Source of the DNA: Kitasatospora sp. A2-31
GTDB lineage: Bacteria > Actinomycetota > Actinomycetes > Streptomycetales > Streptomycetaceae
Reading direction: 5' to 3'
Length of the DNA: 64,000 nt
Assembly: GCF_022288725.1 (NCBI RefSeq)
Contig: NZ_JAKNTA010000009.1
Coordinates: 188,784-252,783 of the forward strand
Of this stretch, positions 36,113 to 44,374 are shown in pieces. The notes below the pieces were generated by a model, which was given only the letters and a program-made list of their open reading frames with translations, did no database searches and was not told the origin of the DNA. Every line of letters begins with the position of its first letter. The stretch's first letter is position 1. The position numbers and the translations under genes are program-made.

Positions 36113-37612
36113 CTACGCGGTCGCGACCGCGAAGTGCTCCAGCTCGGCGGCCAGCTCGGCCGGCACCTTGGCGTGCACCAGGGTGCCCTCGGCGGTGTGC
36201 TCGGTGGAGAGCAGCTCGCCCTCGGCGTGCACCCGGGAGACCAGGCCGCCCTGGGTGTACGGCACGAGCGCCTGCACCTCGACGGCGGGCCGCGGGAGCT
36301 CGTCGTCGATGAGCTTGAGCAGCTCGTCCATGCCCTGGCCGCTGCGGGCCGACACCACGATGGCGTGCGGCTCGCGGCGCAGCAGCCGCTGCAGCACGAG
36401 CGGGTCGGCGGCGTCGGCCTTGTTGATCACCACGATCTCCGGCACGTTCTGCGCGTCGACCGAGACGATCACCTCGCGGACGGCCGCCAGCTGCGTCTCC
36501 GGCTCGGGGTGCGAGCCGTCCACCACGTGCAGGATCAGGTCGGCGTCGGCGACCTCCTCCATGGTCGAGCGGAACGCCTCGACCAGGTGGTGCGGCAGGT
36601 GCCGGACGAATCCGACGGTGTCCGCCAGCGTGTAGAGCCGGCCGCTCGGGGTCTGCGCCCGGCGCACGGTCGGGTCGAGGGTGGCGAACAGCGCGTTCTC
36701 CACCAGCACACCCGCGCCGGTGAGCCGGTTGAGCAGCGAGGACTTGCCGGCGTTGGTGTAGCCGGCGATGGCCACGGACGGCACCTGGTGGCGCTTGCGC
36801 TCCTGGCGCTTGGTGTCGCGGCCCTTCTTCATGTCGGCGATCTCCTTGCGGAGCTTCGCCATCTTCTCGCGGATCCGGCGCCGGTCGGTCTCGATCTTGG
36901 TCTCACCGGGACCACGGGTGGCCATGCCGCCGCCGGACGAGCCGGAGCCACCACCACCCATCTGCCGGGAGAGCGACTGACCCCAGCCGCGCAGGCGCGG
37001 CAGCATGTACTGCATCTGGGCGAGCGAGACCTGTGCCTTGCCCTCGCGGGACTTGGCGTGCTGGGCGAAGATGTCGAGGATCAGGGCCGTCCGGTCGACG
37101 ACCTTGACCTTGACCACGTCCTCCAGGTGGATCAGCTGGCCCGGGGTGAGCTCACCGTCGCAGACCACGGTGTCGGCACCGGTCGCCGCGACGATGTCGC
37201 GCAGCTCCCTGGCCTTGCCGGAGCCGATGTAGGTGGCCGCGTCGGGCTTGTCACGGCGCTGGATGACGCCGTCCAGCACCTGGGAGCCGGCGGTCTCGGC
37301 GAGCGCGGCGAGCTCGGCGAGCGAGTTCTCCGCCTCCTCGACCGTGCCGTCGGTCCAGACGCCGACGAGCACCACGCGCTCCAGACGGAGCTGGCGGTAC
37401 TCGACCTCGGTGACGTCCTGGAGTTCGGTGGAGAGTCCGGCGACGCGCCGCAGGGCGGCACGCTCACTGCGGTCGTACTGGTCGCCGTCGTAGTGGTGGC
37501 CGAGGTCCTCGTCGATGGCCGCGAGGTCCTCGTCCATGAGGGCTTCCGCTCGCCGGCCGTCGATGCGGCGCGGGGCGTCGGCGTGGTCGCGGGTGTCGAA
37601 CGTGGAGGTCAT
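36113..37612 (-). CDS. hflX: Ribosome-associated GTPase HflX
   Basis: HflX binds the 50S subunit, splits stalled or hibernating ribosomes and hydrolyses GTP. It is 499 aa. The N-terminal HflX domain (about 80-290) has DTVVCDGELTPGQL and the Gly-rich MGGGGSGSSGGG loop, followed by GPGETKIETDRR. The G domain starts with GYTNAGKSSLLN (G1), then DTVGFVRHLPHHLVEAF (G3) and NKAD (G4). ATG 37612 has AAAGGA just upstream. It follows the Rel/Spo homologue by 86 bp on the same strand. Confidence 0.95.
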   Translation of the reverse strand: MTSTFDTRDHADAPRRIDGRRAEALMDEDLAAIDEDLGHHYDGDQYDRSERAALRRVAGLSTELQDVTEVEYRQLRLERVVLVGVWTDGTVEEAENSLAELAALAETAGSQVLDGVIQRRDKPDAATYIGSGKARELRDIVAATGADTVVCDGELTPGQLIHLEDVVKVKVVDRTALILDIFAQHAKSREGKAQVSLAQMQYMLPRLRGWGQSLSRQMGGGGSGSSGGGMATRGPGETKIETDRRRIREKMAKLRKEIADMKKGRDTKRQERKRHQVPSVAIAGYTNAGKSSLLNRLTGAGVLVENALFATLDPTVRRAQTPSGRLYTLADTVGFVRHLPHHLVEAFRSTMEEVADADLILHVVDGSHPEPETQLAAVREVIVSVDAQNVPEIVVINKADAADPLVLQRLLRREPHAIVVSARSGQGMDELLKLIDDELPRPAVEVQALVPYTQGGLVSRVHAEGELLSTEHTAEGTLVHAKVPAELAAELEHFAVATA

Positions 37613-37698
37613 TCTGTCCTTTGGCTGCTGGTCGGAAGGCCTGTCTGCGTGACCGTACCGGACGGTCACACCCGGAGTCTGCCCAGCTGCCGCCCCGT

Positions 37699-40110
37699 CT
37701 ACCGCTCGGGCGAGGTGTGAGCTACCCCTCGGGACCGCGGACCCGATGCGGGCAGGTTCTCCCATTGCCCGGTGAACGCCGCGGACCGGCCGTGAATTCC
37801 CCATGATGGTCGCACGCCCGGCGCGGGCGGGTCATCCCCATTTCCCCCGGCCGTCGCCCCTGCCCCGGGTTCGGTGCCCTCCCCGGGCGGCGCCGGCTCC
37901 GCCTCCCCGGCCGGGGTGCGTGCGGTGGCGCCGCCCTCGGGGGCGTGCGGCCGGCTGACGTCGTACACCCCGGAGACCCGCAGCATCGCCCGCATCACCG
38001 CGGCCAGCACCGCCGGGTCGGGCAGCTCCACGGTGTAGGTGTGCCGCACCCGCAGCTCCTGCGGCGGCTCCACCTCGGCCGAGACGATCCCGACGCCCTC
38101 CCCGGAGATCGCCGCGGTGAGGTCGGCCAGCAACCGCGGCCGGTTGAGCGCCTCGGCCCGCAGGGTGGCCCGGTAGCCGGACGGCGGCGCGCCGCCGGGC
38201 TGCCAGTGGATCTCCAGGACGCCGCGCCCGTCCGCCCGCATCCGCTCCCCGGCCGGGCAGCCGGTGCGGTGCACGGCGACCGTGCCGCCGCGGATCGCGA
38301 AGCCGCTGACCTCGTCCGGTGGCACCGGGGTGCAGCACCGGGCCAGCCGGACCGGCGCCCCGGGCCGGCCGGCCACCGCCACCGGGGCGGCGCCGCGCTC
38401 GGCGGTCCGGTGCGCGGGTGGCGCCGGCTGGCCGGCCGAGGGGCCGGTGCGGACCACCGGGACGGGCGCCGGGTGGTCCGCCAGCCACCGCTCGATGGCC
38501 AGCCGGGCGGCCGGGGTCCGGGCGTGCGCCAGCCAGTCGGGCGCCGGGCCGGACGGCCGGGCCGCCGGGTCGCCCTGCTCGGTCAGGATGGCGACCAGGT
38601 CGCCGTCCTGGAGCACGGTGGAGAGCGCGGTGAGCCGGCCGTTGACCCGGGCGCCGATACATCGGTGGCCGGTCTCCTCGCCGAGCAGGTAGGCGGCGTC
38701 GACGCAGCTGGCGCCCGCCCTCAGCTGAAGCGTTTCGCCGGTCTCCGTGACGACGGTGATCTCGCGGTCGCCGGCGAGGTCGGCGGTGAGGGCGGACCAG
38801 AAGGCGTCCGGGTCCGGCGTCTCCTGCTGCCACTCGAGCAGCCGGCTGAGCCAGCCGGGCCGGGCCGGGTCGGTGCGGTCCAGCTCGTCGCCGCCCTGGT
38901 CGGCGCCGGCCCCCGGCTGCCGCGGGTCGCCCAGGGCGACCACGCCGGTCTCGGCGACCTCGTGCATCCGCCGGGTGCGGACCAGCACCTCCACCACCGC
39001 GCCGCCCTCCAGCGCCACCGCGGTGTGCAGCGACTGGTACAGGTTGAACTTGGGGGCGGCCACGAAGTCCTTGAACTCGCCCGGCAGCGGCGTCCAGCAG
39101 GTGTGCAGCTCGCCGAGGACGGCGTAGCAGTCCGCGTTCTCCTCCACCACCACCAGCACCCGGCCGAAGTCGGCGGGCTGCGGCCCCTGCGGCCGCCCGT
39201 CCGGGCCCGCCGCGGCGGCCCGTTTGAGCAGCACCCGGTGCAGCGAGACGCAGTGCCGGGGGCGGACGGTGACCTCGGCGGCCACCCCCGCCTCGGCCAA
39301 CTGGCGGGCGAGGGTCCGGGCGAAGGGTTCGAGCAGGGTGTCCGGTCCGTCCTCGTGCCCGGCCAGCAGGGCGCGGGTGCGCCGGCACTCCTCGGGGTGC
39401 AGGGTGGCGAAGACGATGTCCTCCAGCTCCGCCTTCAGCACCTGGATGCCGAGCCGCTCGGCGAGCGGGATCAGCACGTCCCGGGTGACCTTGGCGATCC
39501 GCACCTGGCTGGCCGGCTTCATGTGCCGGATGGTGCGCATGTTGTGCAGCCGGTCGGCGAGCTTGATCACCATCACCCGGACGTCGTCCCCGGTGGCGAC
39601 CAGCATCTTGCGGAAGGTCTCGGCCTCGGCGGCCGCGCCGAAGTCGACCTTCTCCAGCTTCGTCACCCCGTCCACCAGGTAGGCGACTTCGGGTCCGAAC
39701 TCCTCCGCCACCTGATCAAGCGTCAGATCGGTGTCCTCCACGGTGTCGTGGAGCAGCGAGGCGACCAAGGTGGTCGTCCCGGCGCCGAGTTGGGCCAGGA
39801 TCATGGTGACGGCCAGCGGGTGGGTGATGTAGGGCTCGCCACTCTTGCGCTTCTGCCCCCGGTGGCTCGCCTCGGCCAGCCGGTAGGCCCGGCCGAGCAG
39901 GCCGAGGTCGGCCTGCGGGTGGTGGCGGCGGTGGACCCGGACGAGCGGCTCGATCGCGTCCGGCACCGGTGGGCGGCCGGTGGCCAGCAGGGCGGCGCGC
40001 CCGGCCCGGCCCAGCGCGGCCCGGCCGAGCCCGCCGAGGGGGCGCCTGGCCCCGGCCTGCCGTGCGGACGTCGGCTGCCCCGCCAGGGGCTGCCCGGCTT
40101 CGATGGTCAT
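37699..40110 (-). CDS. rshA: RelA/SpoT homologue (RshA-like)
   Basis: This 803-aa (p)ppGpp metabolism protein has an intact hydrolase domain with HD at residues 121-122 (LLHDTVEDTD) and KLADRLHNMRT near 184. The synthetase region (about 280-395) keeps FKDFVAAPKFNLYQSLHT but departs from the consensus: RPRHCVSLHR replaces RxKxxYSIxxK, ADFGRVLVV replaces DLxAxRVIV, and VEVLVRT replaces VEIQIRT. TGS (about 455-515) and ACT (about 640-715) domains follow, then a Pro/Gly-rich tail of about 85 residues. The position between dapF and hflX matches RshA of S. coelicolor. Activity may be mainly hydrolytic; that is inference. Confidence 0.88.
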   Translation of the reverse strand: MTIEAGQPLAGQPTSARQAGARRPLGGLGRAALGRAGRAALLATGRPPVPDAIEPLVRVHRRHHPQADLGLLGRAYRLAEASHRGQKRKSGEPYITHPLAVTMILAQLGAGTTTLVASLLHDTVEDTDLTLDQVAEEFGPEVAYLVDGVTKLEKVDFGAAAEAETFRKMLVATGDDVRVMVIKLADRLHNMRTIRHMKPASQVRIAKVTRDVLIPLAERLGIQVLKAELEDIVFATLHPEECRRTRALLAGHEDGPDTLLEPFARTLARQLAEAGVAAEVTVRPRHCVSLHRVLLKRAAAAGPDGRPQGPQPADFGRVLVVVEENADCYAVLGELHTCWTPLPGEFKDFVAAPKFNLYQSLHTAVALEGGAVVEVLVRTRRMHEVAETGVVALGDPRQPGAGADQGGDELDRTDPARPGWLSRLLEWQQETPDPDAFWSALTADLAGDREITVVTETGETLQLRAGASCVDAAYLLGEETGHRCIGARVNGRLTALSTVLQDGDLVAILTEQGDPAARPSGPAPDWLAHARTPAARLAIERWLADHPAPVPVVRTGPSAGQPAPPAHRTAERGAAPVAVAGRPGAPVRLARCCTPVPPDEVSGFAIRGGTVAVHRTGCPAGERMRADGRGVLEIHWQPGGAPPSGYRATLRAEALNRPRLLADLTAAISGEGVGIVSAEVEPPQELRVRHTYTVELPDPAVLAAVMRAMLRVSGVYDVSRPHAPEGGATARTPAGEAEPAPPGEGTEPGAGATAGGNGDDPPAPGVRPSWGIHGRSAAFTGQWENLPASGPRSRGVAHTSPER

Positions 40111-40284
40111 CAGCGCCTCCGGCAGCAGTCACCGGTTGCCTGCTACCCCGACGCGGGGTGATCGACCCGGTGGTCCATGCTACCGAGCAGAGCACGTTCG
40201 GCGACGCCCTGCTTCCCGTCCGTGAGCCGGATCACCCGAACGGGGGGATTCACCGCTGCGCGAAATGGGCAAACCGCCCGCTGC

Positions 40285-41193
40285 TCAGCCCTGAAGGGCC
40301 GCCAGCCACCCCGCGTCGAGCTCGCCACGAGCCACGATCACCGCCGGGCCGGTCTTCTCCACCCGGCCGTCCGGGTACTCGGTGACCACCAGTCGCCCGC
40401 CCGGCACGTCCACGGTGTAGCTGACGGCCTCCCCGGTGACCGCGGGGTCGAGACCGTCGCGGCGGATCGCGGCGACCGCGACGGCGCAGGCGCCGGTGCC
40501 GCAGGAGAGGGTCTCGCCGGAGCCGCGCTCGTGCACCCGCATCGCGACGTGCCGCGGGCCGCGGTCCACCACGAACTCGACGTTGACGCCGTCCGGGTAG
40601 GCCTCGGCGGGGCTGGTGAGCGGCGCGCTGCGCAGCTCGCCGGCGTGGTCCAGGCTCTCCACGAAGGCGACCGCGTGCGGGTTGCCCATGTTGACGTTGC
40701 GGGCCGGCCAGCGCCGCTCGCCGACCGCGACCTCGATCCCGTCCGGACCGGGCAGCTCCGCGCGGCCCATCCCGACGGTGACGTCGCCCGGCGTGCCGTC
40801 CTCGGCGTCCTCGGCGATCCGCACCGTCCGCACGCCGGCCCGGGTGGCGACGGCCAGTTCGCCGGGCTCGGCCAGCCCGGCGTCGACCAGGTAGCGGGCG
40901 AAGACGCGCACGCCGTTGCCGCACATCTCGGCGATCGACCCGTCGGCGTTGCGGTAGTCCATGAACCACTCGGCCCGGTCGGCCTGGTCGGCCGCGGCCG
41001 GGTCGGCGGCCGAGCGCACCACGCGCAGCAATCCGTCGGCGCCGATGCCGGCCCGGCGGTCGCAGAGCGCGGCGACGGCCTCGGGGCCGATCACCAGCCG
41101 GCCGTCCGGGTCGGGCACGATGACGAAGTCGTTCTGGGTGCCGTGCCCCTTGAGGAAGGGCAGGCCGGCGGGCTGCGGGGAGGATTCGCTCAC
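40285..41193 (-). CDS. dapF: Diaminopimelate epimerase
   Basis: DapF converts LL- to meso-diaminopimelate, the penultimate step of lysine synthesis and, in streptomycetes, a route linked to peptidoglycan precursors. It is 302 aa. The two catalytic cysteines are C91 in ADGSIAEMCGNGVR and C231 in GETLSCGTGAC. FLKGHGTQNDF at the start is typical. The start is GTG 41193. The preceding gene ends 109 bp upstream, so it probably has its own promoter. Confidence 0.95.
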   Translation of the reverse strand: MSESSPQPAGLPFLKGHGTQNDFVIVPDPDGRLVIGPEAVAALCDRRAGIGADGLLRVVRSAADPAAADQADRAEWFMDYRNADGSIAEMCGNGVRVFARYLVDAGLAEPGELAVATRAGVRTVRIAEDAEDGTPGDVTVGMGRAELPGPDGIEVAVGERRWPARNVNMGNPHAVAFVESLDHAGELRSAPLTSPAEAYPDGVNVEFVVDRGPRHVAMRVHERGSGETLSCGTGACAVAVAAIRRDGLDPAVTGEAVSYTVDVPGGRLVVTEYPDGRVEKTGPAVIVARGELDAGWLAALQG

Positions 41194-41302
41194 CCTCCCG
41201 ATGGTACTGAGCGGGCGGCCGTCCCGGCCCGGCGGACCACCTGTCGGACCGCGTACCGGACGGCCCGTCGGGCGGCCCGTCCGGCGGCTCCCCGCAGCGG
41301 GG

Positions 41303-41824
41303 TCAACGCAGGTGGACGACGCGCCAGAGCGCCAGCGCGCAGGCGGCCAGCACGATCAGGGTGTAGATCACGATCGCCTTCCAGCCGGCCCGCTGGCCGG
41401 AGCCGCGGCGGGGCAGGCCCGGCCACTTGTACCCGGCGTGCCGGGCGGCCATCGCGCCCCAGCCGACCGAGGCGGCGGTCAGCAGCAGGCCGAGCATCCC
41501 GACCATCGCCGAGCCCGCCCCGGCGGAGCCGAAGGCGAGCGGGAAGGCGAACATCAGCGAGCCTGCGGTGGCCAGCAGCGCGATCGGCAGCGTCTGCCAC
41601 CAGCGCAGCCGGCGGCGCGGGCGGATCTCCCGCTCGTGCACGGCACCGGAGGAGGCGCCGTCCAGTACGGGCAGCGCGACGGCGTACGACGAGGGGGCGT
41701 CGAGCCCCGGCAGGACGGGAAGGTCCGGCAGGGTGGACGCGTCGAGGTCGCCGGCCTGCGCGGTGGCCCCGCCACTCGTCGGCCTGGCGCTCTGGCCGGC
41801 TTCGGGGCCGGTACCCGTGGACAC
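41303..41824 (-). CDS. Hypothetical membrane protein, 173 aa
   Basis: The GTG start at 41824 follows GGGGAGG by 4 nt. The first 75 residues are Pro/Ala-rich and cytoplasmic; RPRRRLRWWQTLPIALL leads into three hydrophobic segments at about residues 83-105, 110-130 and 150-168. The family is not known to me; similar small proteins lie between dapF and miaA in streptomycetes. No function is assigned. Confidence 0.75.
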   Translation of the reverse strand: MSTGTGPEAGQSARPTSGGATAQAGDLDASTLPDLPVLPGLDAPSSYAVALPVLDGASSGAVHEREIRPRRRLRWWQTLPIALLATAGSLMFAFPLAFGSAGAGSAMVGMLGLLLTAASVGWGAMAARHAGYKWPGLPRRGSGQRAGWKAIVIYTLIVLAACALALWRVVHLR

Positions 41825-42010
41825 GCGGCCTCCCCTGACAGTTCGACACGAGTGGGCACTCGCGGCCGGGCGCGGTCGGCCCATCCGGACCGACCCTTAT
41901 GACCTCGATGATGGCATGTCCAGGGGTGCGTTCCGGGCCTGACCGGCGTCGTCGGGTGATCCGTGGCCATCACGTGATCGGGCCGTAACCCCCGGTTCGT
42001 CCTGCACGGT

Positions 42011-42028
42011 CACCTGCGCGCGCAGGTG
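42011..42028. terminator. Perfect palindrome/hairpin downstream of miaA
   Basis: CACCTGCGCGCGCAGGTG is an 18-bp perfect palindrome, able to form a 7-bp stem with a GCGC loop, 25 bp beyond the miaA stop. It is probably a terminator; a protein-binding site is possible. Confidence 0.5.
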
Positions 42029-42052
42029 CACCGCCGATTGGCCGGATCCCGT

Positions 42053-43021
42053 CTACGACGCGGCGGATTCCTGACGGTCGATCAGGTCGAGGGAGCGGGC
42101 GAGCAGCTCGGCGGGGTCGGCGCCGGCCGGGCGGGAGAGCCAGTGGATCCGGTCGTCGCGGCGGAACCAGGACTCCTGGCGGCGGGCGAACCGCTTGGTC
42201 GCCCGGACCGTCTCGGCCCGCGCCTCGTCCTCGGTGCACTCCCCGGCGAAGTGGTCCAGGACCTGCTGGTAGCCGAGCGCCCGGGAGGCCGTCCGGCCCT
42301 CGCGCAGCCCGAGCTCCTCCAGCGCGCGCACCTCGTCCAGCAGCCCGGCCTCCCACATCCGGTCGACCCGCAGGGTGATCCGCTCGTCGAGTTCGGGGCG
42401 CGGCACCGCGACCCCGATCTGCACGGCGTCGTAGACGGCGGTGTTGCTGGGCAGGTTGGCGGTGAACGGCTGCCCGGTGATCTCGATGACCTCCAGGGCC
42501 CGGACGATCCGCCGCCCGTTGCTCGTCAGGATGGCCTCGGCGGCCGCCGGGTCCAGCTCGGCCAGCCGCCGGTGCAGCGCGTACGGGCCGAGCTCCCCCA
42601 GCTCGGCCTCCAGACGGGCCCGGACCGCGGGGTCGGTGCCGGGGAACTCCATCTCGTCGATCGCCGCCCGGACGTACAGCCCGGAGCCGCCGACCAGGAC
42701 GGGGGTGCGGCCCGCGGCGAGCAGCCGGTCCATCTCGGCGCGGGCGAGCCGCTGGTACTCGGCGACGCTCGCGGCCTCCGTCACGTCCCAGATGTCCAGC
42801 AGGTGGTGCGGGACGCCGCCGCGCTCGTCGAGGGTGAGCTTGGCCGTGCCGATGTCCATGCCCCGGTAGAGCTGCATCGAGTCGGTGTTGATCACCTCGC
42901 CGCCGAGGCTGCGGGCGATGGCGACGGCCAGGTCGGACTTGCCGGCGGCGGTCGCGCCCACGACGGAGACCACGCGGGGCCGGGCGGGGCGGGACGGGAC
43001 GGTGGTACGGGAGGTGCTCAC
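42053..43021 (-). CDS. miaA: tRNA dimethylallyltransferase
   Basis: MiaA transfers a dimethylallyl group to N6 of A37 in tRNAs that read UNN codons. It is 322 aa. The P-loop GATAAGKSDLA is at about residues 21-31, then INTDSMQLYRGMDIGTAK, GGSGLYVRA and the C-terminal ATKRFARRQESWFRRD. GTG 43021 gives a normal-length protein; the longer frame to 43066 adds an atypical Arg-rich head. Its product is the substrate for MiaB, encoded nearby at 44375-45874. Confidence 0.95.
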   Translation of the reverse strand: MSTSRTTVPSRPARPRVVSVVGATAAGKSDLAVAIARSLGGEVINTDSMQLYRGMDIGTAKLTLDERGGVPHHLLDIWDVTEAASVAEYQRLARAEMDRLLAAGRTPVLVGGSGLYVRAAIDEMEFPGTDPAVRARLEAELGELGPYALHRRLAELDPAAAEAILTSNGRRIVRALEVIEITGQPFTANLPSNTAVYDAVQIGVAVPRPELDERITLRVDRMWEAGLLDEVRALEELGLREGRTASRALGYQQVLDHFAGECTEDEARAETVRATKRFARRQESWFRRDDRIHWLSRPAGADPAELLARSLDLIDRQESAAS

Positions 43022-43116
43022 CGGACCAGTCTCGCAAAACCGCCGCCGCGCCGGTGGCCTCCCCATCGCGCCGGTGCTACTGAGCGACGATATGACTGAT
43101 TTCGGCCATTTCCGCA

Positions 43117-43158
43117 GTCGAGAACGGTTCGGCCACGGTCGAGAACGGATCGGCCACG
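43117..43158. repeat. 21-bp tandem repeat upstream of the antitoxin-like gene
   Basis: GTCGAGAACGGTTCGGCCACG (43117-43137) is followed directly by a copy differing at one base (43138-43158). It lies 43 bp before the start at 43201 and may be a duplicated regulator site. Confidence 0.75.
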
Positions 43159-43200
43159 ACGGACGTTGAGCAGGAGACGGAGAGGAACGGTGAGAGCGCC

Positions 43201-43521
43201 ATGGGTCTGATGGACAACCTCAAGGGCAAGGCCGGGGAGCTGAAGGAGAAGGCCAGCGAACTGGCCGGCAAGCACAGCGACCAGATCGAGCACGCGGTGG
43301 ACAGGGCCGGCGGGGCGATCGACAAGGCCACCAAGGGCAAGTACAGCGAGAAGATCGAGCACGGCACCACCAAGGCCAAGGGCGCGGTGGACGACTTCGC
43401 CCACAAGCCCAGGACGACCGGCGCCACGGGCGCCACGGGCACCCCGGGCACCCCCGGCGGTCCGGCCGGCCCAGCGCCCGGCGGCGCCGCGCCCGAGGGC
43501 GGCCGGGGCCCGGACGCCTGA
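43201..43521 (+). CDS. MT0933-like antitoxin family protein
   Basis: This 106-aa Lys/Glu/Ala-rich helical protein begins MGLMDNLKGKAGELKEKASEL and contains HAVDRAGGAIDKATKGKYSEKIEHG, the pattern of the MT0933 antitoxin family of Mycobacterium and Streptomyces. The last 35 residues are Gly/Pro/Thr-rich. No toxin gene is adjacent: the next gene (minus strand) encodes a LigB-like protein. In streptomycetes such proteins are often solitary and may be stress or DNA-associated proteins rather than antitoxins. A GAGAGGAACGG ribosome binding region lies upstream. Confidence 0.85.
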   Translation: MGLMDNLKGKAGELKEKASELAGKHSDQIEHAVDRAGGAIDKATKGKYSEKIEHGTTKAKGAVDDFAHKPRTTGATGATGTPGTPGGPAGPAPGGAAPEGGRGPDA

Positions 43522-43539
43522 GACCGGCGGCAGCGGGCG

Positions 43540-44238
43540 TCAGGCCCAGGTGGCGACGACGTACCCGACGCCGTACGGCGCGTCCCGGTAGCCGAGGCGC
43601 GCGGTGAGGCCGGCGCCCTCGGCGGCGCCGGCCAGGACCTGCCAGGGGGCGCGGCCCTCCGCCTTCAGCTCCGCGGCGAGGCCCGGCTCCAGCGCCGCCA
43701 GCGCGGCCAGGTCCGCCGAGCCCAGCGCCTCGGCGAGGGCCGCGTCGAAGCCCTCGGCCCGCTCGTCCAGGTAGCCCGGCGCCTTGAGCGAGCGGCAGGC
43801 GCTGCCGTCGCCCATCACCAGCAGCGCGACCCGGTCGGCCAGCTGGGCCAGGCCCTGGCCGAGCCCGAGCATCCGGTCGGTGGGCGCGTCCGCGGGGACG
43901 GCGCAGGCGTGCGTGGGCAGCTTCACCCCGGCCCGCTCCAGCAACCAGGCGCCGACGGTCAGCGAGGGCGCCAGCTCGGGCCCGTCGACCCCGCCGACCG
44001 GGAGCCGGACCACCAGCGGAACGCCGTAGCGGTGGAAGGAGCCGGCCCCGCCCTCGGTCCACACCTCGGCCTCGGGCCCCGTGCCGACCACCACGACCAG
44101 CTCCGGCCGGGCCGCGACCAGCGCGGCCAGCGCCTCGTCGCAGGCCGCGCGCAGCGCCTCCAGCTCGGCGGCCGCGCCGGCGGCGACCTCCGGGACGAGC
44201 AGCGGCGGGCAGGGGCAGACGGCAGCGGCAACCAGCAT
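43540..44238 (-). CDS. Class III extradiol dioxygenase (LigB-like) domain protein
   Basis: This protein is 232 aa from ATG 44238 (MLVAAAVCPCPPLLVPEVA); GTG 44247 would add three residues. The fold resembles the LigB-like metalloenzyme superfamily: CPCPPLLVPE replaces the usual HPP-type metal motif, and VVVVGTGPE, PTHACAVPADAP and LLVMGDGSA are family-like segments. The His usually expected near CP(H)PPLL is Cys here, so metal binding and dioxygenase activity are uncertain. It converges on the antitoxin-like gene with 18 bp between them. The role is unknown, although it is a constant neighbour of the miaAB region. Confidence 0.75.
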   Translation of the reverse strand: MLVAAAVCPCPPLLVPEVAAGAAAELEALRAACDEALAALVAARPELVVVVGTGPEAEVWTEGGAGSFHRYGVPLVVRLPVGGVDGPELAPSLTVGAWLLERAGVKLPTHACAVPADAPTDRMLGLGQGLAQLADRVALLVMGDGSACRSLKAPGYLDERAEGFDAALAEALGSADLAALAALEPGLAAELKAEGRAPWQVLAGAAEGAGLTARLGYRDAPYGVGYVVATWA

Positions 44239-44323
44239 GTGGATCACTCTAGGGCCTGTTCCGCGGGTCAGGTCGGATCAGGCCGGCCCCGGGCCGCCCG
44301 ACGGGCCGCGGCCGGGAACGGAT

Positions 44324-44358
44324 GCGGCCCGGCGGGATGCAGGATCCCGCCGGGCCGC
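44324..44358 (-). terminator. miaB terminator
   Basis: A perfect 15-bp stem (44324-44338 pairs with 44344-44358) with a 5-nt loop begins 17 bp after the miaB stop. Confidence 0.85.
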
Positions 44359-44374
44359 CCGGTGTCCGGAGCCG

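Noticed and set aside
43022..43540. A toxin gene partnering the MT0933-like protein
   Set aside because: Neither strand next to it has a small toxin-like frame; the flanks are miaA and a LigB-like gene.
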